A stretch of DNA of 47,595 nucleotides from Halalkalibacter wakoensis JCM 9140 (GCF_000513095.1 NZ_BAUT01000029.1:1-47595); one strand, 5' to 3'. Positions 8,020 to 17,529 are shown, counted from the first letter of the stretch. Notes: a model not told the origin generated them from the letters alone. Program-made: numbers and translations.

Positions 8020-9126
8020 CTACGCACGCCGCTCCATCAAATTGATTCCAATCCCCATGCAGACTACGCCGAACAATAGCATAATCGATATTGGTTGTAA
8101 CAACTCAGGCAATTCCAAGTTATAAATTGCTGCCCCTTTCAAAGCATCCAGTCCGTAATAAATCGGCATCCCCTTGGATAAAGCAAGCAAGATTTCATTC
8201 GTGACAATCTCAATCGGCCAATAGGCTCCTCCAAGCATTGCCATCGCCGTTGCCAAGATGGGAACTACCGCCTGCATCTGCTGAGATCTCTTTACTAGTC
8301 CCATCACCAGCATTCCAAGACTTACGATTGCAAAGGTGTAGCAAGCAATAACGAGTAATAACACACCATAACGCTCTCCTAAGTCAAATCCAAATAAGAA
8401 TCGAAAAAATAAGAAGGCGACGAGAATTTGAACATATCCAATAAGAAAACTGTATAGTAGATGCCCTGAATAGATCTGCCATTTATACAGTGGTGAAACG
8501 ATGAGACGGTCCCATGTTCCCACTCTTTTTTCTTCCGCCACATTCATTAAACTGAACATGATCGTATAAATGGAGAAAAACAACGTCATTCCAAACAACA
8601 CGTGGAGTTGGTCATCATATATAAATGTGCTTTCCTCACCACTTAAGGATTCAGTTACTAGCTGAATCGCAGGTTCATTCGTTACTTGTTCCAGCTCAGA
8701 ACGAAATTCCTCTGCGTCTACCTGTGATGCCACTTCTTGTAACCTCAATTCCTCTGAAAACACTTGATATACATAGTTTTCCACTGAAACACTAGATGGC
8801 TCCTGCACTGCAATTAGAATGCGGTAATCATCGTTCATCAGCTTCAGTGCGAGGCCAGCGTCCCTGCTAGAAACAGCTTCGTGCGCTTCTGATTCTTCCA
8901 CCCACTTAAAAGTCAGGTTCTCCGCTTCATTCAACCGATCTAGCCACTTCACCTTCTTTTCTTCCTCCAAAGATGGATCTCCGTAAGTGTAAATCGTAAA
9001 CTGGCTGTTCGGCCCACCAAATCCTGCAAGCACTGATACAAACAAGATGGTCATTCCTAGAAAAGAAAGAACAAGTGTAGGTGCACGGCGGAACCGCTGC
9101 CACTGTAATAGAAAGACTGATTTCAT
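8020..9126 (-). CDS. ABC-2 type transporter permease (LnrN-like)
   Basis: 368 residues. One N-terminal membrane helix, a large extracytoplasmic domain (about residues 35-165), then five helices ending RWMLGVVCMGIGINLMERRA-like, the ABC-2 permease plan. It abuts the preceding permease with no gap (9126/9127), implying translational coupling. The order kinase, regulator, ATPase, permease, permease equals that of B. subtilis lnrJKLMN (yfiJKLMN), which confers linearmycin resistance. The homology is inferred from order and size. Probably exports or removes amphipathic compounds from the membrane. Confidence 0.85.
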   Translation of the reverse strand: MKSVFLLQWQRFRRAPTLVLSFLGMTILFVSVLAGFGGPNSQFTIYTYGDPSLEEEKKVKWLDRLNEAENLTFKWVEESEAHEAVSSRDAGLALKLMNDDYRILIAVQEPSSVSVENYVYQVFSEELRLQEVASQVDAEEFRSELEQVTNEPAIQLVTESLSGEESTFIYDDQLHVLFGMTLFFSIYTIMFSLMNVAEEKRVGTWDRLIVSPLYKWQIYSGHLLYSFLIGYVQILVAFLFFRFLFGFDLGERYGVLLLVIACYTFAIVSLGMLVMGLVKRSQQMQAVVPILATAMAMLGGAYWPIEIVTNEILLALSKGMPIYYGLDALKGAAIYNLELPELLQPISIMLLFGVVCMGIGINLMERRA

Positions 9127-10431
9127 CTACACCGACCTCCTTTTAGGAAAAATAAGAATGCTGCTAGCAATAAGGATGACAGAAAACCCTGCAATTCGAA
9201 CCAAATACGGGAGAATCAGATTCATATCAAGCTCCTGCATCCACTTTATAAATGCAGTCAATGCCGCACCATTTGGTGTCCAATTCCCCATTGTACCAAT
9301 GATTGCAGGCATTTCAGAAGTTGGAAAGAAACTTCCTCCAATAAAGGCTAATAACGTCACAATTCCACCTGCAAAAATGTGATTTAAAGCATCATTTTCG
9401 TATTTCACGGTAACCGCAGTCAACAACGCTGCAAAGCCACCAACACAAATGGCAAGAATCATTGCAATAACTGCAATCCCTCCCCAAAACGCAGGTTCAT
9501 CGAGAGGAAAGGTTCGGAATACTAAGCTAGACACCAGAAAGAGAATGAATAGTTGCAAAAACGAAATGAATGATGCCGATATAATTTTTCCACCTAAATA
9601 AACGATCGGATGTTGATTGGATAGGATGATTCGGTTAAACACATGTTGCTTTTTTTCTACATAAGCTTTACTCGCAATAGTCGACCCAACAAACAATACA
9701 AACATTACTGCCATACTAATCGTATAATACTGAAAGGAGGTGATCGGCTCCCGAGCCGAAATGGATTCTATCCCCCCTAGCTCTTGTGCTTCTATATGTT
9801 CTCCTTCACTTCCAACCAAAACTTCCTCATGTCCTAATTTTATTAATGTTTGAGATATAGCCGTTTCAAAATTCATTGTGCGAACATACCGATCTATCAT
9901 ATGGATAAATGCATCTGTTTTGATGGAACCGTAGTCTTTCACGGTGATGAGCAGGTCACTTCCGTCCCCTTCATTCAATAACATTTTTTGTAGAGAACGG
10001 TATGTGAAATCTTCCGGTATTGTTAGAATGGCAACGATCTCTTCGTTTTCCAATGCTTCCTCAGCTTCAGAAAAATCAAGTTCTGCCACCGTTACCATGT
10101 CGCTGACGGGTTCGCTTTCCATCAATTGTTCCAACATGGTATAAGGCTTTACTTCCTCTACTGCATGTTCCAGCTCCAGAACAATTTCTGGAGGCATCCC
10201 CATGTTTTCTAAATCCGCTACAAACTCTACTATTCCTTGCTGCTCATCATCCTCTATCACAAATGCCACTTCCATATGAAAATCAGAAGTATCTCCTCCA
10301 AGTAATCCCCTTAAAGCAAAACTCAAAATTGCGATTAAAATGATAGGCATGAGTAGGAGAACCATTAGCTCTGTTCGATCACGAAGCAGAACTAGTATAT
10401 CCTTTTTCAAAAAGTTTCCCATCCCCTTCAC
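9127..10431 (-). CDS. ABC-2 type transporter permease (LnrM-like)
   Basis: 434 residues. A first helix (LMVLLLMPIILIAILSFAL) is followed by an acidic extracytoplasmic domain (about residues 45-235) and then five to six helices (YTISMAVMFVLFVGSTIASKAYVEKKQ onward). The EKKQHVFNRI segment is the usual cytoplasmic coupling region of ABC-2 permeases. It starts one base after the ATPase gene ends and would form a heterodimeric channel with the next permease. Larger than typical LnrM because of an extended outer domain. Confidence 0.85.
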   Translation of the reverse strand: MKGMGNFLKKDILVLLRDRTELMVLLLMPIILIAILSFALRGLLGGDTSDFHMEVAFVIEDDEQQGIVEFVADLENMGMPPEIVLELEHAVEEVKPYTMLEQLMESEPVSDMVTVAELDFSEAEEALENEEIVAILTIPEDFTYRSLQKMLLNEGDGSDLLITVKDYGSIKTDAFIHMIDRYVRTMNFETAISQTLIKLGHEEVLVGSEGEHIEAQELGGIESISAREPITSFQYYTISMAVMFVLFVGSTIASKAYVEKKQHVFNRIILSNQHPIVYLGGKIISASFISFLQLFILFLVSSLVFRTFPLDEPAFWGGIAVIAMILAICVGGFAALLTAVTVKYENDALNHIFAGGIVTLLAFIGGSFFPTSEMPAIIGTMGNWTPNGAALTAFIKWMQELDMNLILPYLVRIAGFSVILIASSILIFPKRRSV

Positions 10432-10432
10432 C

Positions 10433-11365
10433 TCAATCCCTTAGCTTTCGACCTGTAAGGTGTAAAAACACGTCTTCCAACGTCGGCACTTTTACATTGA
10501 CATTTAAGATTTGCGCCTGATGACGTTCAGCAACTTGAAAGATACTTCCAAGGAGCTTACTTCCCTTAGGTACGATTAACTTCAGGCCTTTCTCCGTTTC
10601 AATCGTTTGACGAATTCCATCGTGTGATTGTAAATCCGTAACCAAGTCTGGGTAAGGGCGGTCTAGGTCGATCAAAATCGTTTCCTCACCAGATAAAATG
10701 CTCTTTAACTCGTCTTTTGTTCCTGAAGCAATAATCTGGCCGTGATCCATGATGTAAACCCGATCGCACAGACGCTCCACTTCCTCCATATAATGACTTG
10801 TATAAAGCACAGTTAACCCCTTCTGCTGGTTGAGGTGCCTCACGGTATCCAGAATATGGGTTCTTGATTGTGGATCGATTCCCACAGTAGGTTCATCCAT
10901 AATTAGAAGCTCCGGTTCATGTAGCATCGCTGCTGCCATATTAACCCGACGCTGCATTCCGCCTGAATAAGTTTTGACAATCTCTTTTTGCCGTTCCTTC
11001 AAACCTACTATTTCAAGGACTTCCTGGATTTTTGCCTCAAGCTCTTTTCCTTTCAACCCGTATAGTCTTCCAAAAAACTTTAAGTTTTCATAGGCTGTCA
11101 ATTCTTCATACAACGCAATTTCCTGTGGAACAACCCCTAACACACTCCGAATAATGCCTGGATCCTTTAGAACACTCTGGCCTTTTAGCTTCACATCTCC
11201 TGAAGTTGGTTTGATAAGAGAGGAAATCATGGATATCGTTGTTGATTTCCCCGCTCCATTTGGCCCTAACAGTCCGACTGATTCCCCTTTATCCAAATAT
11301 AAGTTGACACCATCTACGGCAGTCTTTCCTTTAAAAACCTTTTTCAGCTCTTCTGTCTCCAGCAT
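10433..11365 (-). CDS. ABC transporter ATP-binding protein (LnrL-like)
   Basis: 310 residues, ATG 11365 after AAGGAGG. Walker A GPNGAGKST (about residues 34-42), Q-loop region VVPQEIALYEELTAYENL, signature YSGGMQRR, Walker B LLIMDEPTVGID and H-loop YTSHYMEE are all intact. The C-terminal extension (after residue 225) is that of drug-exporter ATPases of the DrrA/LnrL class. It powers the two following permeases. A terminator separates it from the regulator gene, so the three transporter genes probably have their own promoter, most likely activated by the adjacent response regulator. Confidence 0.93.
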   Translation of the reverse strand: MLETEELKKVFKGKTAVDGVNLYLDKGESVGLLGPNGAGKSTTISMISSLIKPTSGDVKLKGQSVLKDPGIIRSVLGVVPQEIALYEELTAYENLKFFGRLYGLKGKELEAKIQEVLEIVGLKERQKEIVKTYSGGMQRRVNMAAAMLHEPELLIMDEPTVGIDPQSRTHILDTVRHLNQQKGLTVLYTSHYMEEVERLCDRVYIMDHGQIIASGTKDELKSILSGEETILIDLDRPYPDLVTDLQSHDGIRQTIETEKGLKLIVPKGSKLLGSIFQVAERHQAQILNVNVKVPTLEDVFLHLTGRKLRD

Positions 11366-11450
11366 TTCACTTCCTCCTTGTTATCGTAAAACCAGTTTTT
11401 ATTACGTAAGGCCACTTCACTTCTTGTCTATGTATCAAAGTGTATACATT

Positions 11451-11474
11451 AAAAGACAGTGTTCCCACTGTCTC
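11451..11474 (-). terminator. Intrinsic terminator between regulator and ABC genes
   Basis: GACAGTG and CACTGTC pair over a GGAA loop and, on the minus strand, are followed by TTTTAA. It lies after the response regulator stop and before the ATPase start, so the two-component genes and the transporter genes are probably separate transcription units. Confidence 0.7.
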
Positions 11475-11530
11475 CGGTCATCCGTTTTTTCTGTTTTCAT
11501 GACTTAAGTCATTTTTTCCAATCAACACTC

Positions 11531-12166
11531 TTATACAACGTTATGTCGGATCGCATAAATCGCAATCTGTGTGCGGTCTCTCAGCTCCAGCTTATCCAAT
11601 ATTAGGCTGATATGATTCTTTATGGTACCAATCGACAAAGCCAGTTCTTCTGAGATTTCCTTATTGCTTCTCCCCTCGCCGATTCTCCGAATAATATCTA
11701 GTTCCCTTGGAGTTATCGACGGATCTACTTCTTGGGATCCTGTCTGTTGCTTAATCAATCGGGGCATCACTTTTGCTGCCACTTGGTCCTGTAAGGAGAG
11801 GCCTCCTGCCAAACAGCTGCGTATTGCTTTGATGAGTTCATGCGGTTCTGCATCCTTGAGCATGTAGCCGCTCGCTCCACTTTTCAGGGCCTCTAATGCA
11901 TATTCATCATCATTAAAAGTTGTCAGCATGAGCACTTTTCGGTCCGGCCAGCGGGAGTGTATGATACGGGCAGCTTCCAAGCCATTCATTTCTGGCATGC
12001 GAATATCCAATACAATGACATCAAAATGTTGTTTTTCGCATAGAGTAACAGCTTCCTTCCCATTACTCGCTTCTCCCGTTACCTTCAGCTCAACGTCTGT
12101 CTCCACCATCATTTTCAATCCCTGTCTAACCATCCCCTGATCTTCAGCTAGTAAAATACGAATCAC
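11531..12166 (-). CDS. NarL/LuxR-family response regulator (LnrK-like)
   Basis: 211 residues. Receiver domain with acidic pocket (LLAEDQ), phosphoacceptor Asp in VIVLDIRMPEMNG (about residue 54), Thr in MLTTF and Lys in MLKDA. A LuxR-type helix-turn-helix follows (ITPRELDIIRRIGEGRSNKEISEELALSIGTIKNHI). Its ATG overlaps the kinase stop codon, so the pair is translationally coupled. It likely activates the downstream ABC genes. Confidence 0.93.
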   Translation of the reverse strand: MIRILLAEDQGMVRQGLKMMVETDVELKVTGEASNGKEAVTLCEKQHFDVIVLDIRMPEMNGLEAARIIHSRWPDRKVLMLTTFNDDEYALEALKSGASGYMLKDAEPHELIKAIRSCLAGGLSLQDQVAAKVMPRLIKQQTGSQEVDPSITPRELDIIRRIGEGRSNKEISEELALSIGTIKNHISLILDKLELRDRTQIAIYAIRHNVV

Positions 12167-13319
12167 TCTATTTTCCCCCTCTTCATGTCGAGAAGTGGTA
12201 ACGTCCCGCGCACGATAAAATTCCCATCATAATGAGTCACTTCTAGTTTTCCACCAGTTTGTTCCATACGTTCTCTCATAGAAGACAATCCAAATCCTTC
12301 TTGATGCTGTCTGGACATTTTCACTGGGTTCGACACTTCAAATCTAAATACGCCACCAGCTGGTGCTTCAAAGACAATATTCACCTCACGCCCGCCGGAA
12401 TGGCGCATCACATTTGTCAGTGCTTCCTGCACAGCACGGTACACGGCAATGGCCTGCTCATTTCCCAATGGAGCCGTTAACGCTCCATGTCGAATTGAAA
12501 ACTGAATTCGCATATAGCTTTCGGCTTCCAGTTTTCGAATCAACCTGATAATCGCTGATAACCCTCCTACTTCATCTTGTTGTTTCAATGCTTTTACGGC
12601 ACTGCGGGTTTCCTCCAGACTTTCCTTTGCCAGTTTTTTTAATTCTAGAAGCCTTTGATTAGCAGTTTCATCCTTTTGTTCCATTCGAACTACTTCTAGC
12701 TGCATGAGCAAAGCTGTTAGTTTGTGACCGACCGAATCATGGATTTCTCTTGCGATCTGCGTACGTTCCTCCTGCCGAGCAGCCTTTTCATCTTCCACGA
12801 GGCGCCGCTTCATTTTTCTATACTCACTCATGAGCGCCTCGTTCCTCGCTTCCATTTCATCTACCCTATTTTTCTTATAACGGTAATTCGCCAAAGCAAC
12901 TCCTACAAACAACACATACAACACAATAAATAGTTGTGAATGACTTGGATATCCGAAAAAAGAAGGTACGATCATGCCCGCAAATAAAATGGCCGCGACA
13001 ATGAGACTCTGCCAACCTTAAGATAAACAACGGCCATCCCTGCTATGATTGCAAAAACAAGGAGAGTATATAGGTTGATTATTCCCTGACTCTCAGGCCA
13101 CAAAGTTAAGACCGCCAGTGCAGCCAAAAAACTAGTGATGATCATAAAGATGATTTGCTGTTTCTTTAATAAAGGTGCTAGGAAAAACAGGGTAAAAAAA
13201 GCTGCACTCCCTATTAGGCGATGAGGGTTATCTAATAAACCCCCTTGAAACTGCAAAAGGGCAAATAACCATGAAAGTAAAAGTAATAATAGCCAAATCC
13301 AATATGTATACAATCCCAT
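12163..13319 (-). pseudogene. Sensor histidine kinase (LnrJ-like), split by a frameshift
   Basis: Two frames together make one kinase of about 385 residues. The first (from ATG 13319 after GGGGGAG) gives membrane helices up to GMAVVYLK. The second, read from just after 13016-13022, continues WQSLIVAAILFAGMIVP, another membrane helix, and runs into the kinase core: H-box REIHDSVGHKL, N-box EALTNVMRHSGG and G-box GFGLSSMRERME. One missing base near CTTAAGG explains the split; an added A restores ...VVYLKGWQSLIV. If the frames are really separate genes, the second would start at ATG 12975 (270 residues), overlapping the first by four bases. HisKA_3-type kinase partner of the following regulator. 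Confidence 0.7.
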
Positions 13320-13713
13320 TCTTCTCCCCCAGCTTTATTTGAATGATGATTCCCGTGTATCTCGAGCTATTAGCTAGTCATATCATAGCAAATTAGATTA
13401 GGGGGAAAAATAGAAACTTTAAATAGTGAAGCGGATGAGCAAGAAGTGAGTCAACAACAGTAAAGTTTCTGAAACAACTGTCATTTAATTTGGCATCTGA
13501 GACCTAAAACAAAAAGACGCTTTTCCTATTGAAGAAAAACGTTAGCTTGTTGAAGATTGTTGTCATTAAAATTACTGTTGTTTTCAAGAAAGAGAATTGT
13601 TACAACTATTTTTCTATTGAATAGTATCGTTGTACTGTACATCATTTTTAACAACTAATCGGCTCTGAATAAAAAAACAAATAAAAGACAAACTGAAAAT
13701 CGGAGGTGTACCC
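13320..13713. other. Intergenic region between divergent genes
   Basis: Divergent region between the kinase gene and the plus-strand CBO0543-like gene. A/T-rich. No gene, strong hairpin or clear promoter pair could be supported, although promoters for both directions must lie here. Confidence 0.4.
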
Positions 13714-14201
13714 ATGAAACAAACATTTGAAAAGAACGTTTTAAGGTTATTGTTAATATTTGGATTAATTTCATGTATAAACATCATAAGAAAACCACCT
13801 GCTAAAGATTGGATGATAATCTTTTGTTCAAAGGATTTCTTTCATCCATACTTGATAAGTTATTAGTTCGCGGGGGCTATATTAAATATCCCGTTAAATT
13901 AGCTAAATGCTGTGATATCAGTTTTGTATTTGATTATTTAATATTTCCAATAATATGCGTCTATTATAATCAGGTTACTAAAACCTCAAATTTATTTGGG
14001 ATATTAACTAAAACGCTATATTTTAGTATTCCTATGGGTATAATCGAACACTTTTTTGAAAAACGAACGAGTTTAATTAGTTTCCACAAAGGATGGAATT
14101 CATTTATTAGTTTCCTTGCAGTTACAATAACATTTTTAATTTCTCGTGCATTTATAGCAATAATCAGAAAAGCTCCTAACAAGCCTGTTCCCGAAAACTA
14201 A
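13714..14201 (+). pseudogene. CBO0543-family membrane protein, frameshifted
   Basis: ATG 13714 follows a very good GGAGGTG. The first frame encodes MKQTFEKNVLRLLLIFGLIS..RKPPAKDWMIIF and then leaves frame. The second frame continues LFKGFLSSILDKLLVRGGY..IKYPVKL..FDYLIFPIICVYYNQ and ends KAPNKPVPEN. Adding one T to the T4 run at 13822-13825 joins them (DWMIIFLFKGF) into about 162 residues. The RKPPxKDW, VRxGYxxYP, FDYLxFP and CVYYNQ motifs are characteristic of CBO0543-family proteins of spore formers, membrane proteins of unknown function. Confidence 0.75.
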
Positions 14202-14475
14202 TTAGATCAGGCTTATACTTGTTCACAGTTTGTGTCTATTACATAATACAATGCTTAATCTATGTATTGGTAAACAGTCTGTCACTCTGTGGTACACTTT
14301 TTATCACAAAAAAATATGTGAGAGGTGGTACATTTCACTGGTTGTAATCAAAAATGGATTTTTTCATGTTCAATCAAGTATCAGAAATACCTATTTCCAG
14401 TTTTTGGTTGAATTTTTTTTGAACTATTACTTAAAATAACCATAATAATATCCCATTTAGATAGGACTGATACAT

Positions 14476-14616
14476 TTGTTTAATCAAAATATTGCAAGAG
14501 GGCTTTTGCTCAGCACGATATTGTCGACAATCTTAAGTTTAGTCGGTATCTCTCTAACCATTTTTCATCATTTTAAAGTTAAAAAGCTAATACTCAAACA
14601 ATCCCAGTTAAGATAG
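14476..14616 (+). CDS. Small single-helix protein, 46 residues
   Basis: TTG 14476, with AGGA nine bases upstream, opens a frame encoding MFNQNIARGLLLSTILSTIL, a membrane helix and the basic tail FKVKKLILKQSQLR. The stop at 14616 is followed eight bases later by a good plus-strand terminator, which supports a real gene. Around it (14202-14475 and 14660-14810) nothing else is recognised. Confidence 0.4.
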   Translation: MFNQNIARGLLLSTILSTILSLVGISLTIFHHFKVKKLILKQSQLR

Positions 14617-14623
14617 TTCGTTC

Positions 14624-14652
14624 ATAACCACTTTTGTGGTTATTTTTTATTA
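14624..14652 (+). terminator. Intrinsic terminator
   Basis: ATAACCAC and GTGGTTAT pair over a TTTT loop and are followed by TTTTTTATT on the plus strand, just behind the 46-residue frame. Confidence 0.85.
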
Positions 14653-14682
14653 AGAATTGACTACACCGTATCCGTCAACTAT

Positions 14683-14722
14683 GAAAAGACGATTACTCTG
14701 AACGTAATCGCCTCTTTAAAAG
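14683..14722 (-). terminator. Hairpin downstream of the VOC gene
   Basis: GCGATTAC and GTAATCG pair across GTTCAGA, flanked by AAGAGG and TCTTTTC. On the minus strand this follows the VOC gene and probably ends its transcript. Confidence 0.5.
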
Positions 14723-14810
14723 GACCGTATCGTTATGCTACGCAGCAAATTGATCTGTTGTTTTTTCTCCCCGCTCTTTTTCGTTAAAGCTCTCCGTAAC
14801 TTTAAGAATT

Positions 14811-15269
14811 TTATTGATTTAATTCCTCCCACTTACTTAAATACATTCGTTCCGTGAGTTTTTTGTGATTATCTATTTTACAAATAAATTCTAAGCTATT
14901 ACCGTCTGGGTCATTAAAATGAATTTTAGCATGTGCATAGTCGTTGTGAGGCATTACAAAGGGTTCAGTAGGTTCAAATCCAAAAGCCTCTCTGGGTTTA
15001 TAACCTTTATTGTTGAGCCAATTAACAGAGTCTTTTAATCCTTCTAACGATACTTGAAAAGCAATATGTCTTATCGAAGGATGATATTCAAGTTCTACTT
15101 TATCGGTTTTCCACAATCCCAACCAACTTTCATCTTTTACAATCCATAAAAATGCCAACCTATTTTCAACAATATGGTCAAGTTCAAGCCCAAGACCAGT
15201 GTAGAACTCTATTGAACGTTCTAAATCGCTTACTGGTAAATGTGCTTCATATAATCCCTTTATCATCAT
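14811..15269 (-). CDS. VOC-family (glyoxalase/fosfomycin-resistance fold) protein
   Basis: 152 residues, ATG 15269 after GGAGG. Two beta-alpha-beta-beta-beta units are visible: LYEAHLPVSDLERSIEFYTGLG, with His10 as candidate metal ligand, and IRHIAFQVSLEGLKDSV..INFNDPDGNSLEFI-like, with His and the final Glu as ligands. The family includes glyoxalases, dioxygenases and thiol transferases that inactivate fosfomycin. The reaction here is unknown. It is the last gene before the repeat-rich run. Confidence 0.85.
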   Translation of the reverse strand: MMIKGLYEAHLPVSDLERSIEFYTGLGLELDHIVENRLAFLWIVKDESWLGLWKTDKVELEYHPSIRHIAFQVSLEGLKDSVNWLNNKGYKPREAFGFEPTEPFVMPHNDYAHAKIHFNDPDGNSLEFICKIDNHKKLTERMYLSKWEELNQ

Positions 15270-15305
15270 TCAGAAACCTCCAAATTTAATTGTTAAACTC
15301 TACTG

Positions 15306-15444
15306 CCCGTTACTTCAACAACAGAACAGTGATAGCCTTTATTTAGCTATCGCACCCGTTTAGTTGAACAAAAGCCACTAAAATCCTCACGTTAAATTTA
15401 TGGCAAGTAATGCCGTTAAAGTATCGCCACCCGTTAGTTGAATA
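15306..15444. repeat. Core and hairpin repeat cluster
   Basis: CCCGTTACTTCAACA (15306), hairpin GATAGC..GCTATC (15331-15351), CCCGTTTAGTTGAAC (15355), then GGCAAGTAATGCC and TATCGCC, then CCCGTTAGTTGAATA (15430). Three cores and two hairpin-like segments fill the gap between the VOC gene and the EcsB-like gene. Confidence 0.8.
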
Positions 15445-15449
15445 TCACG

Positions 15450-16643
15450 TTATTCTTTAAAGGCACTTCCTGAGACATTGACTCTCTTTGATACAAAGAA
15501 ATATCCAAATAGATAAACAAATAAACTTCCAATTACAAAATAGGATATTTCAGCAGTAGAAGTATGAATGAACTGAGCGAAATACAGAATAAAAAATTGT
15601 GAATATAATATAACCAAGACAAACTTTAAGAAAGAATCATTCATCTGGGCTTTAGAAATAGGATAAAGTAGTACACTTTCTTTAATTTCATGTTGTAAAG
15701 GAATTACTTGAAATCCAGTCGCAAATAAAATTAGAAGAGTAAAAATCCATCCACTTGTTGGCATAGCATAATTAACAAATATGCCAATTACAGTTAGTCT
15801 TAGAAAAAGGTAAAAGTAATCATTATATCTTACAAACAAGTGTGAGTATAAATATACGAATGTATTACTCTGACTATATGGGATACACCTTTTCACAATC
15901 ATAGTGAGCAAACGTCTATTCCGAAAAGAACGATTAAGATTGGGAACATCCATGAAAATATTAATAAATTTAAAGTTTCTTAATAAGGCACTTTCTTCTT
16001 CAGCTATTAGCCACTCCCAATTCAGGGTTCTTTTTTTTCCTATAAAATAAATTAAATAGGCGAAATTTACACTCATTAAAACAAGCTCAAAAATCCAGTC
16101 ATTTTTAAACAGAAAATAACACATTAAATATATTGAGAAAACCCTATTTAACCTATGTAAAACAAATTGTACATGGTTCTCTAACCATTGTTCAGTCCAC
16201 TTCATTAAAACATTATAAAAAACAATCCCCCCTATTAAAATAAAGATGGGAAGATTTATATTAGTTGTGTGTACAAAAAGGAATAATAAAACGGTCATTA
16301 AACTAAGCAATTTAATAACATCAATAACAAAGCTATATACAAGTGATTTAATAAAATACGACTTTAATTTCACTTCTAATGCCAACAAAAATAATATATC
16401 TGCCCTTTTAACAAAAGTGCGAATGTTCGTTCGCATTAAAAAGAAAGTTATAAATAGGGATAAAATTACTTCAACAGATATCTGAGGAGGTATCCACTCA
16501 AGAAATAAATTAAAATAATAAACAAAGATACTACCAATGACCAGAAAAAAATAAACAACATTCGCACCAATGATTGAATAGTACCTGAACATTTTTCTAT
16601 AAAATTCCTGAGCCCTTATATTCCATACTGTTTTTATATCCAT
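15450..16643 (-). CDS. EcsB-like ABC transporter membrane protein (orphan)
   Basis: 397 residues with about eight to ten membrane helices. Segments RTFVKRADILFLLALE, KRTLNWEWLIAEEES, FMDVPNL and LYPISKAQMNDSF match the pattern of EcsB, the membrane partner of the EcsA ATPase that in Bacillus affects secretion and regulated proteolysis. No EcsA-like ATPase gene is beside it, unlike the usual ecsAB operon, and it lies within the repeat-bounded run. This suggests a transferred or specialised paralogue. The start ATG 16643 has only a weak binding site. Confidence 0.7.
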   Translation of the reverse strand: MDIKTVWNIRAQEFYRKMFRYYSIIGANVVYFFLVIGSIFVYYFNLFLEWIPPQISVEVILSLFITFFLMRTNIRTFVKRADILFLLALEVKLKSYFIKSLVYSFVIDVIKLLSLMTVLLFLFVHTTNINLPIFILIGGIVFYNVLMKWTEQWLENHVQFVLHRLNRVFSIYLMCYFLFKNDWIFELVLMSVNFAYLIYFIGKKRTLNWEWLIAEEESALLRNFKFINIFMDVPNLNRSFRNRRLLTMIVKRCIPYSQSNTFVYLYSHLFVRYNDYFYLFLRLTVIGIFVNYAMPTSGWIFTLLILFATGFQVIPLQHEIKESVLLYPISKAQMNDSFLKFVLVILYSQFFILYFAQFIHTSTAEISYFVIGSLFVYLFGYFFVSKRVNVSGSAFKE

Positions 16644-16997
16644 AAATATACCCGTACTTTCATGAACTTTTTTAAAAACATAGAAGCATCAACTATTTAT
16701 CTATCCTTACGCAGTGCAATGTATTATTTGCTTTACTCTGTATTCATTTCCTAATGTGAATCATATATCTTAAAGTTCTTCCACAAATCTGCTTATATAA
16801 GCTGAAGTACATTGTTTTCAATCTACATTAAAACACCTGGGATATTGAATTAAGCTCCCGTTAACACAACCAGACTAGCGATACCCTCTTAAAGGTTTCA
16901 CTCCCGTCACTTTAAGTGAAAACATTCACTATATTATATTTTAGCACTATCGGATACCCAAAAAAGGACTACTTATCGCAGCCCATTTATACGAATT
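16644..16997. repeat. Intergenic region with core repeat
   Basis: No gene seen. At 16856-16920 lie CTCCCGTTAAC, AGCGATACC and CTCCCGTCACTTTAAGTGAA, a two-core copy of the dispersed repeat. A second weak hairpin (ACTATCGG..CTTATCGC, about 16947-16979) follows the toxin gene on the minus strand and may end its transcript. Confidence 0.6.
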
Positions 16998-17342
16998 TTA
17001 ATTTCTAGTTATTAAGTGTTCTATTTTAGTTTGAACACTGTTTAATACTTCTGTGTTCACTTTGCCAAATCTTTTTCTGACAATCCCTTTTGAAAGTGTA
17101 TAAATTTTGTCTGCTCTCACTGCCGAAGTAACTTTAAGATCACCTTCGTCTAAATCTTTTTGTTTAATCACAACTGAATAATCAAGGCTTTTTAAATGTG
17201 ATGTAATAGCAACAACAAGAATATCATCAGTCATCTGATTATAATCATCGTTTGAAATAATGAGAACCGGGCGTTGTTTTCTATTTGACAAGTCACTAAA
17301 TGGTACTGGAATTAAAACAATGTCACCTTGTTTATGCATCAT
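16998..17342 (-). CDS. MazF/PemK-family endoribonuclease toxin
   Basis: About 115 residues. The start is ATG 17342 (or 17339), six to nine bases after GAGG, rather than the earlier ATGs. HKQGDIVLIPVPFSDLSNRKQRPVLIIS is the MazF/PemK signature, with the RPVL strand; TSHL and VTSAVRADKIYTL follow. Family members cleave mRNA or interfere with translation. It overlaps the 3' end of the antitoxin gene, the usual toxin-antitoxin operon form. Lies between repeat cores at 16901 and 17611. Confidence 0.88.
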   Translation of the reverse strand: MMHKQGDIVLIPVPFSDLSNRKQRPVLIISNDDYNQMTDDILVVAITSHLKSLDYSVVIKQKDLDEGDLKVTSAVRADKIYTLSKGIVRKRFGKVNTEVLNSVQTKIEHLITRN

Positions 17343-17529
17343 TCCAAACCTCATCATCTATATCATTATCCCAAAAATCAATGCTACTTTCGCTCGTTTT
17401 TGTTAATTCTTCTGATAAACTTTTCTCTTTTTTTGTCTTTAAATATTCAGCAAAGTCTAATATTTTATCGACTTCTTGCTCTGGAATTTCATCAATAATT
17501 TTTAGCAATCGTTCCTTAGCAGTATTCAT
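17332..17529 (-). CDS. Antitoxin partner of the MazF-like toxin
   Basis: 65 residues from ATG 17529, seven to eight bases after GAGGTG; an upstream GTG lies inside that site. MNTAKERLLKIIDEIPEQEVDKILDFAEYLK is the usual N terminus of DUF2281-like antitoxins. An acidic C terminus (DFWDNDIDDEVWNDA) would bind the toxin. Confidence 0.8.
   Translation of the reverse strand: MNTAKERLLKIIDEIPEQEVDKILDFAEYLKTKKEKSLSEELTKTSESSIDFWDNDIDDEVWNDA

Noticed and set aside
14230-14439. Plus-strand frame of 69 codons
   Set aside because: No ribosome binding site, odd composition (many Cys, Trp, Tyr, Phe) and no family pattern.
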